Assembly: GCF_031457955.1 (NCBI RefSeq)
Contig: NZ_JAVDXN010000004.1
Location: forward strand, 62,001 to 126,000
Reading direction: 5' to 3'
DNA from: Mixta sp031457955
Lineage (GTDB): Bacteria; Pseudomonadota; Gammaproteobacteria; Enterobacterales; Enterobacteriaceae
DNA: 64,000 bases
Both the position numbers and the translations under genes were made by a program. Shown here piece by piece: positions 34,310 to 43,101 of the stretch (its first letter is position 1; the number at the start of each line of letters is the position of its first letter). Under the pieces are notes generated by a model. That model was not told the origin of the DNA. It made no database searches and saw nothing but the letters and a program-made list of their open reading frames with translations.

Positions 34310-35601
34310 TGTCATTTGCCGATCTGGTGCGTTATCAGGCTCATCCGACGCGGATTACCGGTACCCTGATTGAGGCGCCGTTGAAAGGTGTCCGCATCGG
34401 CGAGCTCTGTGAGATTCGCCGTAGCTGGAAAGACAGGACAGTGATTGCTCGCGCAATGGTGCTTGGTTTTCACCATCAGAAGACATTACTTACGCTGATT
34501 GGTTCTGCACAGGGGCTGACACGTGAGGTGGTGATTAGCCCTACCGGACGGGATGTTGTTCTGCCTTTGTCCGAACAGCTTACTGGCTGTGTGATCAATG
34601 CCTCTGGCGTTGTGACCGAACGGCTCTGCGAGCCGCAGGGTTCAGGCGTCACGGAAACGCGAACCATTAACGCGACGCCGCCCGACTATCACGATCGAGC
34701 GAGTATCTCAACGGCATTCATTACCGGTATTCGAGCGATTGATGCTCTTATTACCGTTGGCCAGGGGCAGCGCATGGGGATCTTCGCTTCTGCTGGCTGC
34801 GGGAAAACAACGCTGATGCAGATGATTATTAACAATGCGGAAGCCGATCTCTTTGTCGTGGCGCTTATTGGTGAGCGTGGGCGTGAGGTAACTGAATTTG
34901 TAGAGGAGCTAAAATTATCGGGGCAAGGACATCGCTGCGTGGTGGTTTACGCGACCTCCGATCTCTCAGCATCAGACCGCATGAACTCGGCGGCGGTGGC
35001 GATGACGATTGCAGAATATTTTCGCGATCGGGGGAAAAATGTTGTGCTCTTTCTGGATTCGATTACTCGCTACGCCCGTGCGCTACGTGATGTGTCATTG
35101 CTGGCGGGAGAGCCTCCGGCACGCAGAGGGTATCCGGCATCCGTTTTTGAGCGTTTACCTGCGCTTCTGGAACGCCCTGGCGTCACCCATAATGGCAGTA
35201 TCACGGCATTTTTCACTATTCTTCTGGAAAGCGAAGATGAGAGCGACCCGATAGCGGAAGAGATCCGTTCAATACTCGATGGTCATATTATTTTAAGCCG
35301 CAAGCTGGCGTCTAAGAATCATTATCCTGCAATTGATGTACTTAAAAGTCTCAGCCGTGTAAGTACACGTGTCTGTACTCAGGAGCATTTATCGGTGGCC
35401 GGAAATGTGAGGGATCTAATCGCTAAAATTGACGAGCTGCAGATGCTTATCGATTTCGGTGAGTACAAGCCGGGAAGCAATGAAGATAACGATAAAACCT
35501 GGCGCTCAATGCCTGACGTTCGGGCTTTTCTTTGCCAGGGTATGCATGAGCGAGAAGAGCTTAATCATTCTCTCAGGATGATGCATGAGATTATTAATTA
35601 G
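34309..35601 (+). CDS. sctN: T3SS ATPase SctN (InvC/Spa47 type)
   Basis: SctN is the hexameric F1-beta-like ATPase that unfolds and delivers substrates at the export gate. The product has 430 residues (InvC 431). Walker A is GIFASAGCGKTT (157-168, Lys166), followed by ALIGERGREVTEF and Walker B VVLFLDSITRYARA. The family motif GEPPARRGYPASVFERLP is intact. It is coupled to the chaperone gene upstream and overlaps sctO by 17 bp. Confidence 0.98.
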   Translation: MSFADLVRYQAHPTRITGTLIEAPLKGVRIGELCEIRRSWKDRTVIARAMVLGFHHQKTLLTLIGSAQGLTREVVISPTGRDVVLPLSEQLTGCVINASGVVTERLCEPQGSGVTETRTINATPPDYHDRASISTAFITGIRAIDALITVGQGQRMGIFASAGCGKTTLMQMIINNAEADLFVVALIGERGREVTEFVEELKLSGQGHRCVVVYATSDLSASDRMNSAAVAMTIAEYFRDRGKNVVLFLDSITRYARALRDVSLLAGEPPARRGYPASVFERLPALLERPGVTHNGSITAFFTILLESEDESDPIAEEIRSILDGHIILSRKLASKNHYPAIDVLKSLSRVSTRVCTQEHLSVAGNVRDLIAKIDELQMLIDFGEYKPGSNEDNDKTWRSMPDVRAFLCQGMHEREELNHSLRMMHEIIN

Positions 35602-36037
35602 TTTAAAAATAATTAATAAAAGGACTGCAGTAAATATACGGACAATAGAAGCTGAAATTGCAGGGATAAAAAATGAGATAGAGGATCTCGATGCGCGTAT
35701 AAACGAATGTCATGAGATCATTACTAAGGCAAACCTACACCTGCTAAGTTTCAGCATTATCGGTGCGGCATCGCTGACTGAAATACTTGAGTCTAAAACT
35801 CGCCAGGCAGTAATCAAAAGAAAAATTGCAATGGCGGTAATGCATAAAAAAGAATTAAGTCAGCAAAAAACTGAGCGTCAGAGTGCGCTAAATGCCGCAC
35901 AGGAAAAGAGAAAAATAGTACTGCGTAAGGCAGATAAGTTTACAAATCGTATTCGTGAACTGAATAAAGAACTCGCCCTAAAACAATTGAACCAGCTTGA
36001 TAATGAACTGGAGGAGCAGCTTCAATGGAAAATGTAA
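35585..36037 (+). CDS. sctO: T3SS stalk protein SctO (InvI/SpaM type)
   Basis: This 150-residue protein is almost wholly charged coiled coil with heptads from about 15 to 145, as expected for the FliJ-like central stalk that connects the ATPase to the export gate. InvI has 147 residues. The sequence itself is weakly conserved, so the call is by size, coiled-coil character and position between sctN and sctP. It overlaps both neighbours. Confidence 0.87.
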   Translation: MRLLISLKIINKRTAVNIRTIEAEIAGIKNEIEDLDARINECHEIITKANLHLLSFSIIGAASLTEILESKTRQAVIKRKIAMAVMHKKELSQQKTERQSALNAAQEKRKIVLRKADKFTNRIRELNKELALKQLNQLDNELEEQLQWKM

Positions 36038-36930
36038 AAGCGGAGCTAATAAGCTCACTGCCTGCTGCCGAAAATAGCGTTATTTCTGAACCTGCCAGCA
36101 GACTTGATGAAAAAATGCGCGAAGAAAAAGAATTTGATGAAGTGGACCTTGTTCCTTATTTAACGTTTTTCCGTCAGCTGGTCTCTGACACATCGCCAGA
36201 GAGTCCACGTTTAGTTGTGAGCAGTGGAGACGTGAAAACGGCAGCGATGCTGTCTGCTGCTTCTGATTCCTCTGATTTCTGCGGCAAGAGTACTACTCTG
36301 CAATCTTCCACAGCGTCAACGGCAAGTCAGCTAAGGGCGATTGACACACCCTTGTTAACAGCTGCGCCAGCGCCAGCAAAAACAACAGCAACGTCAGCAA
36401 AAACAGCAGTAACGCCCGCAAAAACAGCAGCAGCACTACCGCAACCCGGCATTATCGCTGCGGACTCATTTATGACAGCGGCGGTTGAAAAAAAAGTCAA
36501 AGATGTTCGCAGCGAAATTAATAACATTTTACCTCATGGTGCGCTGGGCCTCAGCGGTTCGCCACAGTCGGATGCCAGCGTAAAAAGTAAGGTAGAGAAT
36601 CTCTTTACGCAGCAAATAAGACATGCAGATCAGGATTTGTCATCAATGCTGAAGACGGAGGCTTCCTCCCGGCCTGAGCATGGTGAAACCAAAATTACTT
36701 ACACGTTCAGGCGCTGGGATGCCTCAAATCGTCATGCCGTTGAATTTACCGTACCCAAAGATCAGCTGACACAGCCCTTAATCATGACGCCAACAACGCG
36801 CGAGGTTCGGGAACGGATCGACATTGCAAGGGATACACCCGGCGCGCCCGTTTTCTCTTTACGTGAGGAAGGAGAGCAGCACAGCAACCGCAGAAACGTC
36901 TGGCGATTTTATGATGAGGAAGAGACATGA
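36025..36930 (+). CDS. sctP: T3SS needle-length regulator SctP (InvJ/SpaN type)
   Basis: SctP controls needle length and the switch of substrate specificity. The product has 301 residues (InvJ 336). The middle is low complexity and rich in Ala/Thr/Lys/Pro. It includes a 21-bp tandem repeat, three copies starting at 36376, 36397 and 36418, encoding AKTTATS, AKTAVTP and AKTAAAL. The C-terminal domain (about 225-300, TYTFRRWDASNRHAVEFTVP) fits the T3S4 switch domain. It overlaps sctO and sctQ. Confidence 0.87.
   Translation: MENVKAELISSLPAAENSVISEPASRLDEKMREEKEFDEVDLVPYLTFFRQLVSDTSPESPRLVVSSGDVKTAAMLSAASDSSDFCGKSTTLQSSTASTASQLRAIDTPLLTAAPAPAKTTATSAKTAVTPAKTAAALPQPGIIAADSFMTAAVEKKVKDVRSEINNILPHGALGLSGSPQSDASVKSKVENLFTQQIRHADQDLSSMLKTEASSRPEHGETKITYTFRRWDASNRHAVEFTVPKDQLTQPLIMTPTTREVRERIDIARDTPGAPVFSLREEGEQHSNRRNVWRFYDEEET
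36376..36438 (+). repeat. Three tandem 21-bp repeats inside sctP
   Basis: GCAAAAACA recurs at 36376, 36397 and 36418 with a fixed 21-bp period, encoding about three 7-residue units (AKTxxTx). They lie in the ruler region, where repeat copy number could alter the length of the protein. Confidence 0.7.
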
Positions 36931-37856
36931 TCCGCCAGAAGCTTCGTCGCTATGATCCCAGAGCAGGAGGGATCAGCAAATATAAAGCATGGATGACATC
37001 ATGCGGCCAGAACGTCACTCAATCAGTACCGCCACCGGGAGCGGTACTACACCGTTTTTCGGCGGCATCCGGCTACAGCATTCTCATCGATCTTCGCGTC
37101 TGGTTTGCTCAGCACCATCCAGAGTGTAGTCAGCTTGCTCTGGAGTATATGTCCGATAAGGATCTCCGCAATTTCTTTAGCTACGGCGATAACCCTTGCG
37201 AAATGTACTTGCCGGACGGGGGGCGCTTGGGTTTTGACAGTAGTGCCCCTGAAACAGGAAGCGATGAGAGTTACGCATTGATGCTCGATATAACAACCAG
37301 CCTGGGGAATGGCTGGCTTATCACCGTAGCACCGGATATCAAACCCGTTTGGGCAACCTTCGAACCCAGACATCTCACTTTCCATCTGCGGTTGCTGCTG
37401 GGAGAGAGCTATCTCAGGCTTCGTTATCTTAAAAAACTTAAGCCTGGCGATGTGCTGATTATCAGTCAGTTTCGCGAAGAGGTGCTGGTTGGTGATTACC
37501 GGCTGGGTAAATTTCAATGTCAGGAGGAACAATTTGTGTTTGAAGAAGAGTTAGACGATTTTGAAGAAAATAGTGATTCGCTGGGTACAGAAGAACCCTA
37601 TATTGAACAACAAGAGAGCGGGTTAAATAAAATACCGGTAAAGCTGGATTTCATTATTCATGAAAAAAAAGTGACGCTTTCTGAACTCAGGCATCTTTCT
37701 CCTGGCGATGTCATCGCAACCGGTGGGCACGGCAAGAATAGCGTGACGATATGTGCGAATAAAATGTTGATCGGCCGTGGCGAGCTGGTATGGATTGATG
37801 ACAATCTTTGTGTTGAAATCCAGACATTGATTGATGGTGCCATAGATGGAAAATGA
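36927..37856 (+). CDS. sctQ: T3SS cytoplasmic pod protein SctQ (SpaO/Spa33 type)
   Basis: SctQ builds the six pods of the sorting platform. The product has 309 residues (SpaO 303). The N-terminal half is divergent. The acidic linker (FEEELDDFEENSDSLGTEE, 205-223) separates it from the C-terminal SpoA domain, which carries LDFIIHEKKVTLSELRHLSPGDVI. An internal ribosome-binding site and GTG at codon 204 would give a separate C-terminal protein. The start overlaps the sctP stop (ATGA) and the end overlaps sctR. Confidence 0.92.
   Translation: MIRQKLRRYDPRAGGISKYKAWMTSCGQNVTQSVPPPGAVLHRFSAASGYSILIDLRVWFAQHHPECSQLALEYMSDKDLRNFFSYGDNPCEMYLPDGGRLGFDSSAPETGSDESYALMLDITTSLGNGWLITVAPDIKPVWATFEPRHLTFHLRLLLGESYLRLRYLKKLKPGDVLIISQFREEVLVGDYRLGKFQCQEEQFVFEEELDDFEENSDSLGTEEPYIEQQESGLNKIPVKLDFIIHEKKVTLSELRHLSPGDVIATGGHGKNSVTICANKMLIGRGELVWIDDNLCVEIQTLIDGAIDGK
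37536..37856 (+). CDS. sctQ: Internal translation product SctQ-C from in-frame GTG
   Basis: AGGAGG at 37522-37527 lies 8 nt before an in-frame GTG (37536-37538, codon 204). It would start a 106-residue C-terminal product containing the acidic linker and the SpoA domain. Salmonella SpaO (V203) and Shigella Spa33 (V192) use the same kind of internal start, and the short form binds the full-length protein. The position is almost identical here. The evidence is sequence plus family knowledge. Confidence 0.8.
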   Translation: MFEEELDDFEENSDSLGTEEPYIEQQESGLNKIPVKLDFIIHEKKVTLSELRHLSPGDVIATGGHGKNSVTICANKMLIGRGELVWIDDNLCVEIQTLIDGAIDGK

Positions 37857-38514
37857 TATTTCCCTTATTGCGGTGCTGGCATGCGCTTCGCTGGCGCCTT
37901 TTCTCATCGCTTGCGGCACCTGTTACGTAAAATTTTCTATCGTCTTTGTCATGATTAGAAATGCCATTGGCTTACAGCAAATCCCTTCGAACATGACACT
38001 AAATGGCATAGCTTTTGTTATGGCTGTCTTTGTGATGATGCCAATAATGAAGGATGGTTATAATTATTATCAAAGTAACCATATCGAGGTAAGTTCAGCG
38101 GACGATATTGTCAAATTCGTCGACGATGGTTTTATCAGTTACAGGGAGTATCTACAGCGTTATACCGATCCTGATCTCGCTGCCTTTTTTGAACGCGCGC
38201 AAAAAGCAAGGCAGCACGATGAAGCGGCTGAGCAATATAATGACGATGAGGAAAAGTCGCTTTCGCTGTTCTCCTTACTGCCCGCTTATGCATTAAGTGA
38301 AATAAAAGAGTCATTTAAGATAGGATTTTATATCTATTTACCTTTTGTCGTGATCGATCTTTTGGTTTCCAGTATTTTGCTGACGTTGGGCATGATGATG
38401 ATGAGCCCAATCACCATTTCTGTACCGATAAAATTATTGCTCTTTGTAGCAATGGATGGTTGGAGCCTGATTTCCAAAGGATTAATAGAGCAATATCTCT
38501 CACTGGCAGGATAA
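37846..38514 (+). CDS. sctR: T3SS export apparatus protein SctR (SpaP type)
   Basis: SctR is a FliP homologue and the main component of the five-fold export core. The product has 222 residues (SpaP 224). It has four membrane helices: one N-terminal, a pair after residue 40, and a C-terminal pair around the SILLTLGMMMMSPITISVPIK signature. FSIVFVMIRNAIGLQQIPSN is also typical. It overlaps sctQ by 11 bp; sctS follows 7 nt later. Confidence 0.97.
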   Translation: MENDISLIAVLACASLAPFLIACGTCYVKFSIVFVMIRNAIGLQQIPSNMTLNGIAFVMAVFVMMPIMKDGYNYYQSNHIEVSSADDIVKFVDDGFISYREYLQRYTDPDLAAFFERAQKARQHDEAAEQYNDDEEKSLSLFSLLPAYALSEIKESFKIGFYIYLPFVVIDLLVSSILLTLGMMMMSPITISVPIKLLLFVAMDGWSLISKGLIEQYLSLAG

Positions 38515-38521
38515 TAATTCG

Positions 38522-38782
38522 ATGAATGAAGTTATTTATGCCAGTAATAAAGCTATTTGGTTAGTGCTAATGCTTTCAGCGGTACCGATAGTCGTAGCCA
38601 CCCTTATTGGCCTGTTAGTAGGGCTTTTTCAGACGGTGACGCAGCTACAGGAACAAACATTACCTTTTGGTATCAAGCTATTGGGTGTATGCGTTTGCTT
38701 GTTTCTGCTATCAGGCTGGTTCGGTGATACATTACGGGAGTACTTTTCTGAAATTATTAATTTTGCATTACGGCCGACATGA
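38522..38782 (+). CDS. sctS: T3SS export apparatus protein SctS (SpaQ type)
   Basis: This 86-residue, two-helix membrane protein is a FliQ homologue (SpaQ 86). The family pattern VLMLSAVPIVVATLIGLLVGLFQ is followed by TVTQLQEQTLPFGIKL. It belongs to the SctRST core complex. It overlaps the sctT start by ATGA. Confidence 0.97.
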   Translation: MNEVIYASNKAIWLVLMLSAVPIVVATLIGLLVGLFQTVTQLQEQTLPFGIKLLGVCVCLFLLSGWFGDTLREYFSEIINFALRPT

Positions 38783-39531
38783 ATACCGGTTTCCATTTCT
38801 TTACTGAGTTTCATTACTGGATTTATGGCACAGTGCTGGCGTCTGCACGGTTGTTTCCGGCATTTATGCTATTGCCATTTTTGAACCATTCCACCGTATC
38901 GGGCCTGTTTAAGTTTCCGTTAATTTTCTTATTGGGTGCTACGCTCTGGCCTCAATCTGGTGCCTTTATTCAGCAATTAACCATTCTTGAGTATGTGGGG
39001 TTATTGGTTAAAGAACTGGTTACAGGACTAATTATTGCTATATTCCTGTGCTTTCCTTATTGGGTTATCCATGCCGTAGGAAGCTTTATCGATAACCAGC
39101 GTGGCGCCACCATTAGTAGTTCGCTGAGCCCGTTAACCGGCATTGACTCATCGGAACTGGCCAACTTCTTTAACCTGATGGCGGTAGTCATAATTCTTGA
39201 AGCGGGAGGCGCTACCGTTTTACTTAATGTAATGCAGAGCAGTTATCTGTTATGGCCCTCAGCAACCTGGGATTTTCCGCCGCTATTAGATGTGCTGCGG
39301 TTTATTGACACTATGGTAGCTCAGGCTGTTCGCATAGCCAGCCCGGTTATCACTATGTTTCTGGCAACCGAAATGTTACTTGGGCTACTGGCGCGTTATA
39401 CACCACAGCTTAACGCTTTTTCTGTTGCCCTTACGGTCAAGAGTGCCGTCGGATTTGGAGTTTTATTGCTTTATATGTCACCCATTCTGCCCGCAGAGAT
39501 AATTAACCTGCAGCATTACTTTCTTCCCTGA
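38779..39531 (+). CDS. sctT: T3SS export apparatus protein SctT (SpaR type)
   Basis: This 250-residue polytopic FliR homologue (SpaR 263) completes the SctRST core. Membrane helices run through most of the sequence. The loop HAVGSFIDNQRGATISSSLSPLTGIDSSELANFF is a clear family marker. The start overlaps sctS. sctU begins 23 nt after the stop. Confidence 0.96.
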   Translation: MNTGFHFFTEFHYWIYGTVLASARLFPAFMLLPFLNHSTVSGLFKFPLIFLLGATLWPQSGAFIQQLTILEYVGLLVKELVTGLIIAIFLCFPYWVIHAVGSFIDNQRGATISSSLSPLTGIDSSELANFFNLMAVVIILEAGGATVLLNVMQSSYLLWPSATWDFPPLLDVLRFIDTMVAQAVRIASPVITMFLATEMLLGLLARYTPQLNAFSVALTVKSAVGFGVLLLYMSPILPAEIINLQHYFLP

Positions 39532-39554
39532 ACGGCTATGGAATAATTGATGCT

Positions 39555-40634
39555 ATGTCTGGTAACAAAACAGAAAAACCAACGCCGAAAAAAAAGAGAG
39601 ATGCGGCGAAAGAAGGGCAGACGTTTAAAAGTAAAGATCTTATTGCTACCTGTCTGATTTTAATCGGCATCGAGATTATGCTTAACTTCATATCATTAGA
39701 TGGCCTTATCCATATATTTAATAACGTCGTTAATGCCAACTATGATATACCTGCCCACGAATATATATTAGTTTGCATAATTGCAGGCGCTAAAATATTG
39801 GCTCCGGTGCTGATCATGGGGATTATGGCAACAGTGCTACCGGGTATGATGCAAACTGGCGGCCAGCTTGCACTCAAAGCGATGAAAATCAAGTTCGATT
39901 CACTTAACCCCGTTAAAGGTATAAAGAAAATATTCAATTTACGAACCATTAAAGAGCTGGTTAAAGCGTTGCTTTTTCTTTCGGCCTTTTTGGTTGCGGC
40001 AAAGATATTCTGGGAGCTGAATCACCCCGATATCATCAGGATGGTTTACGGTGAGGCAAAGTTTGTTTTTTTTATGTGGGGCAAGCTACTGCATTCTTTA
40101 TTGACGATTTTTATTAGTTGTATTCTTATAATAATTCTTTTTGATTGTATCTGCGAATACTTTTTGTATATAAAAGAGCTCAAAATGGACAAGAAAGAAA
40201 TTGAGCGCGAATATAAAGAACTAAACGGTAACCCTGAAATCAAGGGCCGCCGCCGGCAATTACATCAGGAACTGCTTTCAGAAGCAACGAAGGAAACAAT
40301 CAAAAAATCCAGTGCTATCATTGCCAACCCAACCCATATTACTATCGGGATTTATATAAATAAAGAGGTTACATTTATTCCATTTATTTCATTGATAGAA
40401 GTTGAGAATAAAGCACTGGCAGTCAGACGCTATGCTAAGAAAGTTGGTGTGCCTGTGATTGAGGATGTTGCATTGGCAAGGAAGTTATATGCAACACATA
40501 AAGTAAATACTTTTGTCGATCTTGATTGTTTTCCACCCATCATGGATATCCTCCTTTGGCTGGATATTGTGGAAATGAGTTGGCTACAGTCCAACCTGTC
40601 GCCGCCGCCGGAGGATGAAAAGCCGAAACGCTGA
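39555..40634 (+). CDS. sctU: T3SS switch protein SctU (SpaS type)
   Basis: SctU is a FlhB homologue that cleaves itself and changes export specificity. The product has 359 residues (SpaS 356). It begins with the lysine-rich EKPTPKKKRDAAKEGQT, has four membrane helices, then a cytoplasmic domain with the autocleavage motif N-P-T-H at 258-261 (cleavage after Asn258). It ends the spa operon and is followed by 128 bp containing a probable new promoter for the translocator genes. Confidence 0.97.
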   Translation: MSGNKTEKPTPKKKRDAAKEGQTFKSKDLIATCLILIGIEIMLNFISLDGLIHIFNNVVNANYDIPAHEYILVCIIAGAKILAPVLIMGIMATVLPGMMQTGGQLALKAMKIKFDSLNPVKGIKKIFNLRTIKELVKALLFLSAFLVAAKIFWELNHPDIIRMVYGEAKFVFFMWGKLLHSLLTIFISCILIIILFDCICEYFLYIKELKMDKKEIEREYKELNGNPEIKGRRRQLHQELLSEATKETIKKSSAIIANPTHITIGIYINKEVTFIPFISLIEVENKALAVRRYAKKVGVPVIEDVALARKLYATHKVNTFVDLDCFPPIMDILLWLDIVEMSWLQSNLSPPPEDEKPKR

Positions 40635-40762
40635 TGCCGGATGTACCGGATCATTATCGTTAAGCTTTTAAGTAAGATAAGTGGGAAATGAGCTTTTTTT
40701 ATGAGAACCCACAGAACATTTTTGATTAAATAAAGCCCGCGTCATGGGAAAGGAAGACAGAC

Positions 40763-41245
40763 ATGGCTCAAAAAACGAAGAATTTACATGAATATGATGT
40801 AGAAAGTGCGGCCTATCAGCTACTGGAGTATGTCCACAAAGGGATCACTTTGAAGGATATTGAAGGTATTTCTGATGAACAAATGGAAGAGATGTATGCC
40901 TGTGCATACCATTTTTATCAGGAGCGAAAGCTCGACGAAGCGGAAAGTCTCTTTAAACTGCTGTGCATGTATGATTTAACCAACGCCAATTATGTTATTG
41001 GCCTGGGGGCAGTCCATCAGTTCAGAAAAAATTACCAAAAAGCCTGCGATTTTTATGCGCTGGCTTATGTAATGGCAGATGATAACTTTCTTCCAATGAT
41101 GTATGGAGGGCAGTGTCAGCTGCTAATGGGCAACTCTGGTCGGGCATTACAGTGTTTTGATACCGTCGTGAAAAAATGTAGCGATCAAAGCCTGGTCGCT
41201 AAAGCCCAACTTTACATGAAAGCGATTAAAGAAAAACGCCTGTAA
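40763..41245 (+). CDS. sicA: T3SS translocator chaperone, SicA/IpgC type
   Basis: This 160-residue class II chaperone (SicA 165) has three TPR-like repeats (about 35-140; YACAYHFYQERKLDEAESLF, then YVIGLGAVHQFRKNYQKACD). It keeps the two hydrophobic translocators apart in the cytoplasm and, in SPI-1, acts as co-activator of InvF. A good site, AAAGGAAG, lies 7 nt before the ATG. The genes of its clients, sctE and sctB, follow directly. Confidence 0.95.
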   Translation: MAQKTKNLHEYDVESAAYQLLEYVHKGITLKDIEGISDEQMEEMYACAYHFYQERKLDEAESLFKLLCMYDLTNANYVIGLGAVHQFRKNYQKACDFYALAYVMADDNFLPMMYGGQCQLLMGNSGRALQCFDTVVKKCSDQSLVAKAQLYMKAIKEKRL

Positions 41246-41282
41246 CATTCAAAATCTATATAAATATTAGTAGGGATAACAT

Positions 41283-43094
41283 ATGGACATTAATAATCAC
41301 CTTACGCCAGCACTAATTAAAACGCCGGATATGGAAAATGAAAAGGTTGAATCAGCCCGCATTTATTCCCCGCCAAACCGGCCTAATGAAAATAAGCAGA
41401 ATGTTAATAGCAGTATTGCTGCTATGCAAGGAATGGTGCTGACCGAAGAGGACAAAATATTCGCAGAATCTATGCTGGATGACGGCGTGGAGTTACCCAA
41501 GCCGACAAAAAAACTCGACAGAAATAATATTTATTCCATCTTTAACAATATGAAAGACATACTGCTGCGTCAGGGCGTAGATTTTCTCAGCTCAATGCAG
41601 CGTTCACTGGAAACTTTTGCAACAAGCTATCAGGCCTTTAACAAAAAGCTTGGAGAAAAACTTGATGCTTTAGCAGAACAGCTTACTGGCGCTATGGATG
41701 AAATGGAAGTCGCTGGGAAAGATTTGGAAGATTTGCAGTCACAGGCTGAAACGCTAAAGAAAACGCTGGGATCACTGAACGACGACAAGCAAAAGCTGAA
41801 AGATGCTGGCGTAGCGAAGAATGATGCACGTTATCAAGCCATTAATGCAAAGATCAAAGATGCCGAAGACCGTTTAATCAAGCTGGGCACTGAGCTTGAC
41901 GCAGCAAAAGTCAGCTATGAGGCGCTGACCGAGAAAGCCACTTCGCTACAGGGTAAGTTCAATAGCGAAATGGCGCAAGCGTTGAATAATCCGCGATTCA
42001 GCAAGTTATTAGATATGGATAAAATGCAGCTGCGCGGCGATGAGCAACTGAAAGCCAGCCATCGGCTGATTTATCTGCTTAATGAAAGCATCAAAAATCG
42101 TACTGAAGAGGCGATAAAACGTGCTGAAGCTGAAAGAGAAAGAGCGCTTATAAACACCCAGCTGATGGGCGAGCAGCGCACAAAACAGGCAGAAAAATCA
42201 GAAAGAGAATATGAAAAAGCGCAGGAAGCAGCCAAGAAAAGCGATTGTATCTCTAAAATTCTGAATTACATTATTGCGGCCGTGAGCATTGTACTTACTG
42301 TCGCTTCCGGTGGGCTGGCCTCACCTGTTACGGCTGCGCTGCTTGCTTTAACCGTGGCCGATCTGGCTGTAACTGCCGCTACAGGACAGTCGTTTATGGC
42401 CAAGGCGCTGGAACCATTAATGAACCATGTGTTTATGCCATTGTTTAATATGATTTCTGAGGCAATGGATTTCCTGTTTGAACATGGACCATTAGGTAAA
42501 CTTCTTAAAACCGTCCTACCTGAAAATATTTTCAAAACTTTAAAAGAAGTGCTGAAAGTAGTAAATGCGATTGCAGCCATCATTGCAGCTGGCTATTTAA
42601 TGAAAAGTGCCGGTGGATTGATAAAAAACACCAAAATAGGCCAGGCAATTGTAAATGCAACAATGAAACATGCGTCAAAAATGCTGGAAACGATCGCTAA
42701 AAACATTCCTGAACTCCTTAAAAAGATGGCAGGTAAGGCAGGTAATGTAATAGCGAATGCTGGCAATAAAGTAACATTGCAAAATCATCAAAACATACTT
42801 AAAGCTGGTCAGTTGGCAACTTCTGGATTGGGCGTAGGAAATGTTGTGCAAAGCAGCGTGTCGAAAATTAATGTCGCTGAGACGCGTGTTGATTTTGCTA
42901 AATCACAAAACGACCTGGCGCAGTTATGGGAGCTCAGAGAAAAGCAAAATGAAATGACAGAGAATTTACAAGAATCTCTTGAAAGCTTGCAGAAGTTTAT
43001 TGCTAACTTGAGTGAGATGCTGGCGAAAATTATTAATGACAACATGCTTGCCGGACAGAAAATTCTTCAGCTCAAATCAAATGTTATAGGATGA
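41283..43094 (+). CDS. sctE: T3SS translocator SctE (SipB/IpaB type)
   Basis: This is the large hydrophobic translocator that forms the pore in the host membrane with SctB. The product has 603 residues (SipB 593). It has a long helical coiled coil (about 90-320), then hydrophobic helices at about 328-360 (AAVSIVLTVASGGLASPV) and 426-446 (VVNAIAAIIAAGYLMKSAG), and a helical C-terminus. The order chaperone-sctE-sctB-sctA matches sicA-sipBCD. An AGGGA site precedes the ATG. Confidence 0.94.
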   Translation: MDINNHLTPALIKTPDMENEKVESARIYSPPNRPNENKQNVNSSIAAMQGMVLTEEDKIFAESMLDDGVELPKPTKKLDRNNIYSIFNNMKDILLRQGVDFLSSMQRSLETFATSYQAFNKKLGEKLDALAEQLTGAMDEMEVAGKDLEDLQSQAETLKKTLGSLNDDKQKLKDAGVAKNDARYQAINAKIKDAEDRLIKLGTELDAAKVSYEALTEKATSLQGKFNSEMAQALNNPRFSKLLDMDKMQLRGDEQLKASHRLIYLLNESIKNRTEEAIKRAEAERERALINTQLMGEQRTKQAEKSEREYEKAQEAAKKSDCISKILNYIIAAVSIVLTVASGGLASPVTAALLALTVADLAVTAATGQSFMAKALEPLMNHVFMPLFNMISEAMDFLFEHGPLGKLLKTVLPENIFKTLKEVLKVVNAIAAIIAAGYLMKSAGGLIKNTKIGQAIVNATMKHASKMLETIAKNIPELLKKMAGKAGNVIANAGNKVTLQNHQNILKAGQLATSGLGVGNVVQSSVSKINVAETRVDFAKSQNDLAQLWELREKQNEMTENLQESLESLQKFIANLSEMLAKIINDNMLAGQKILQLKSNVIG

Positions 43095-43101
43095 AATTAA
43101 A

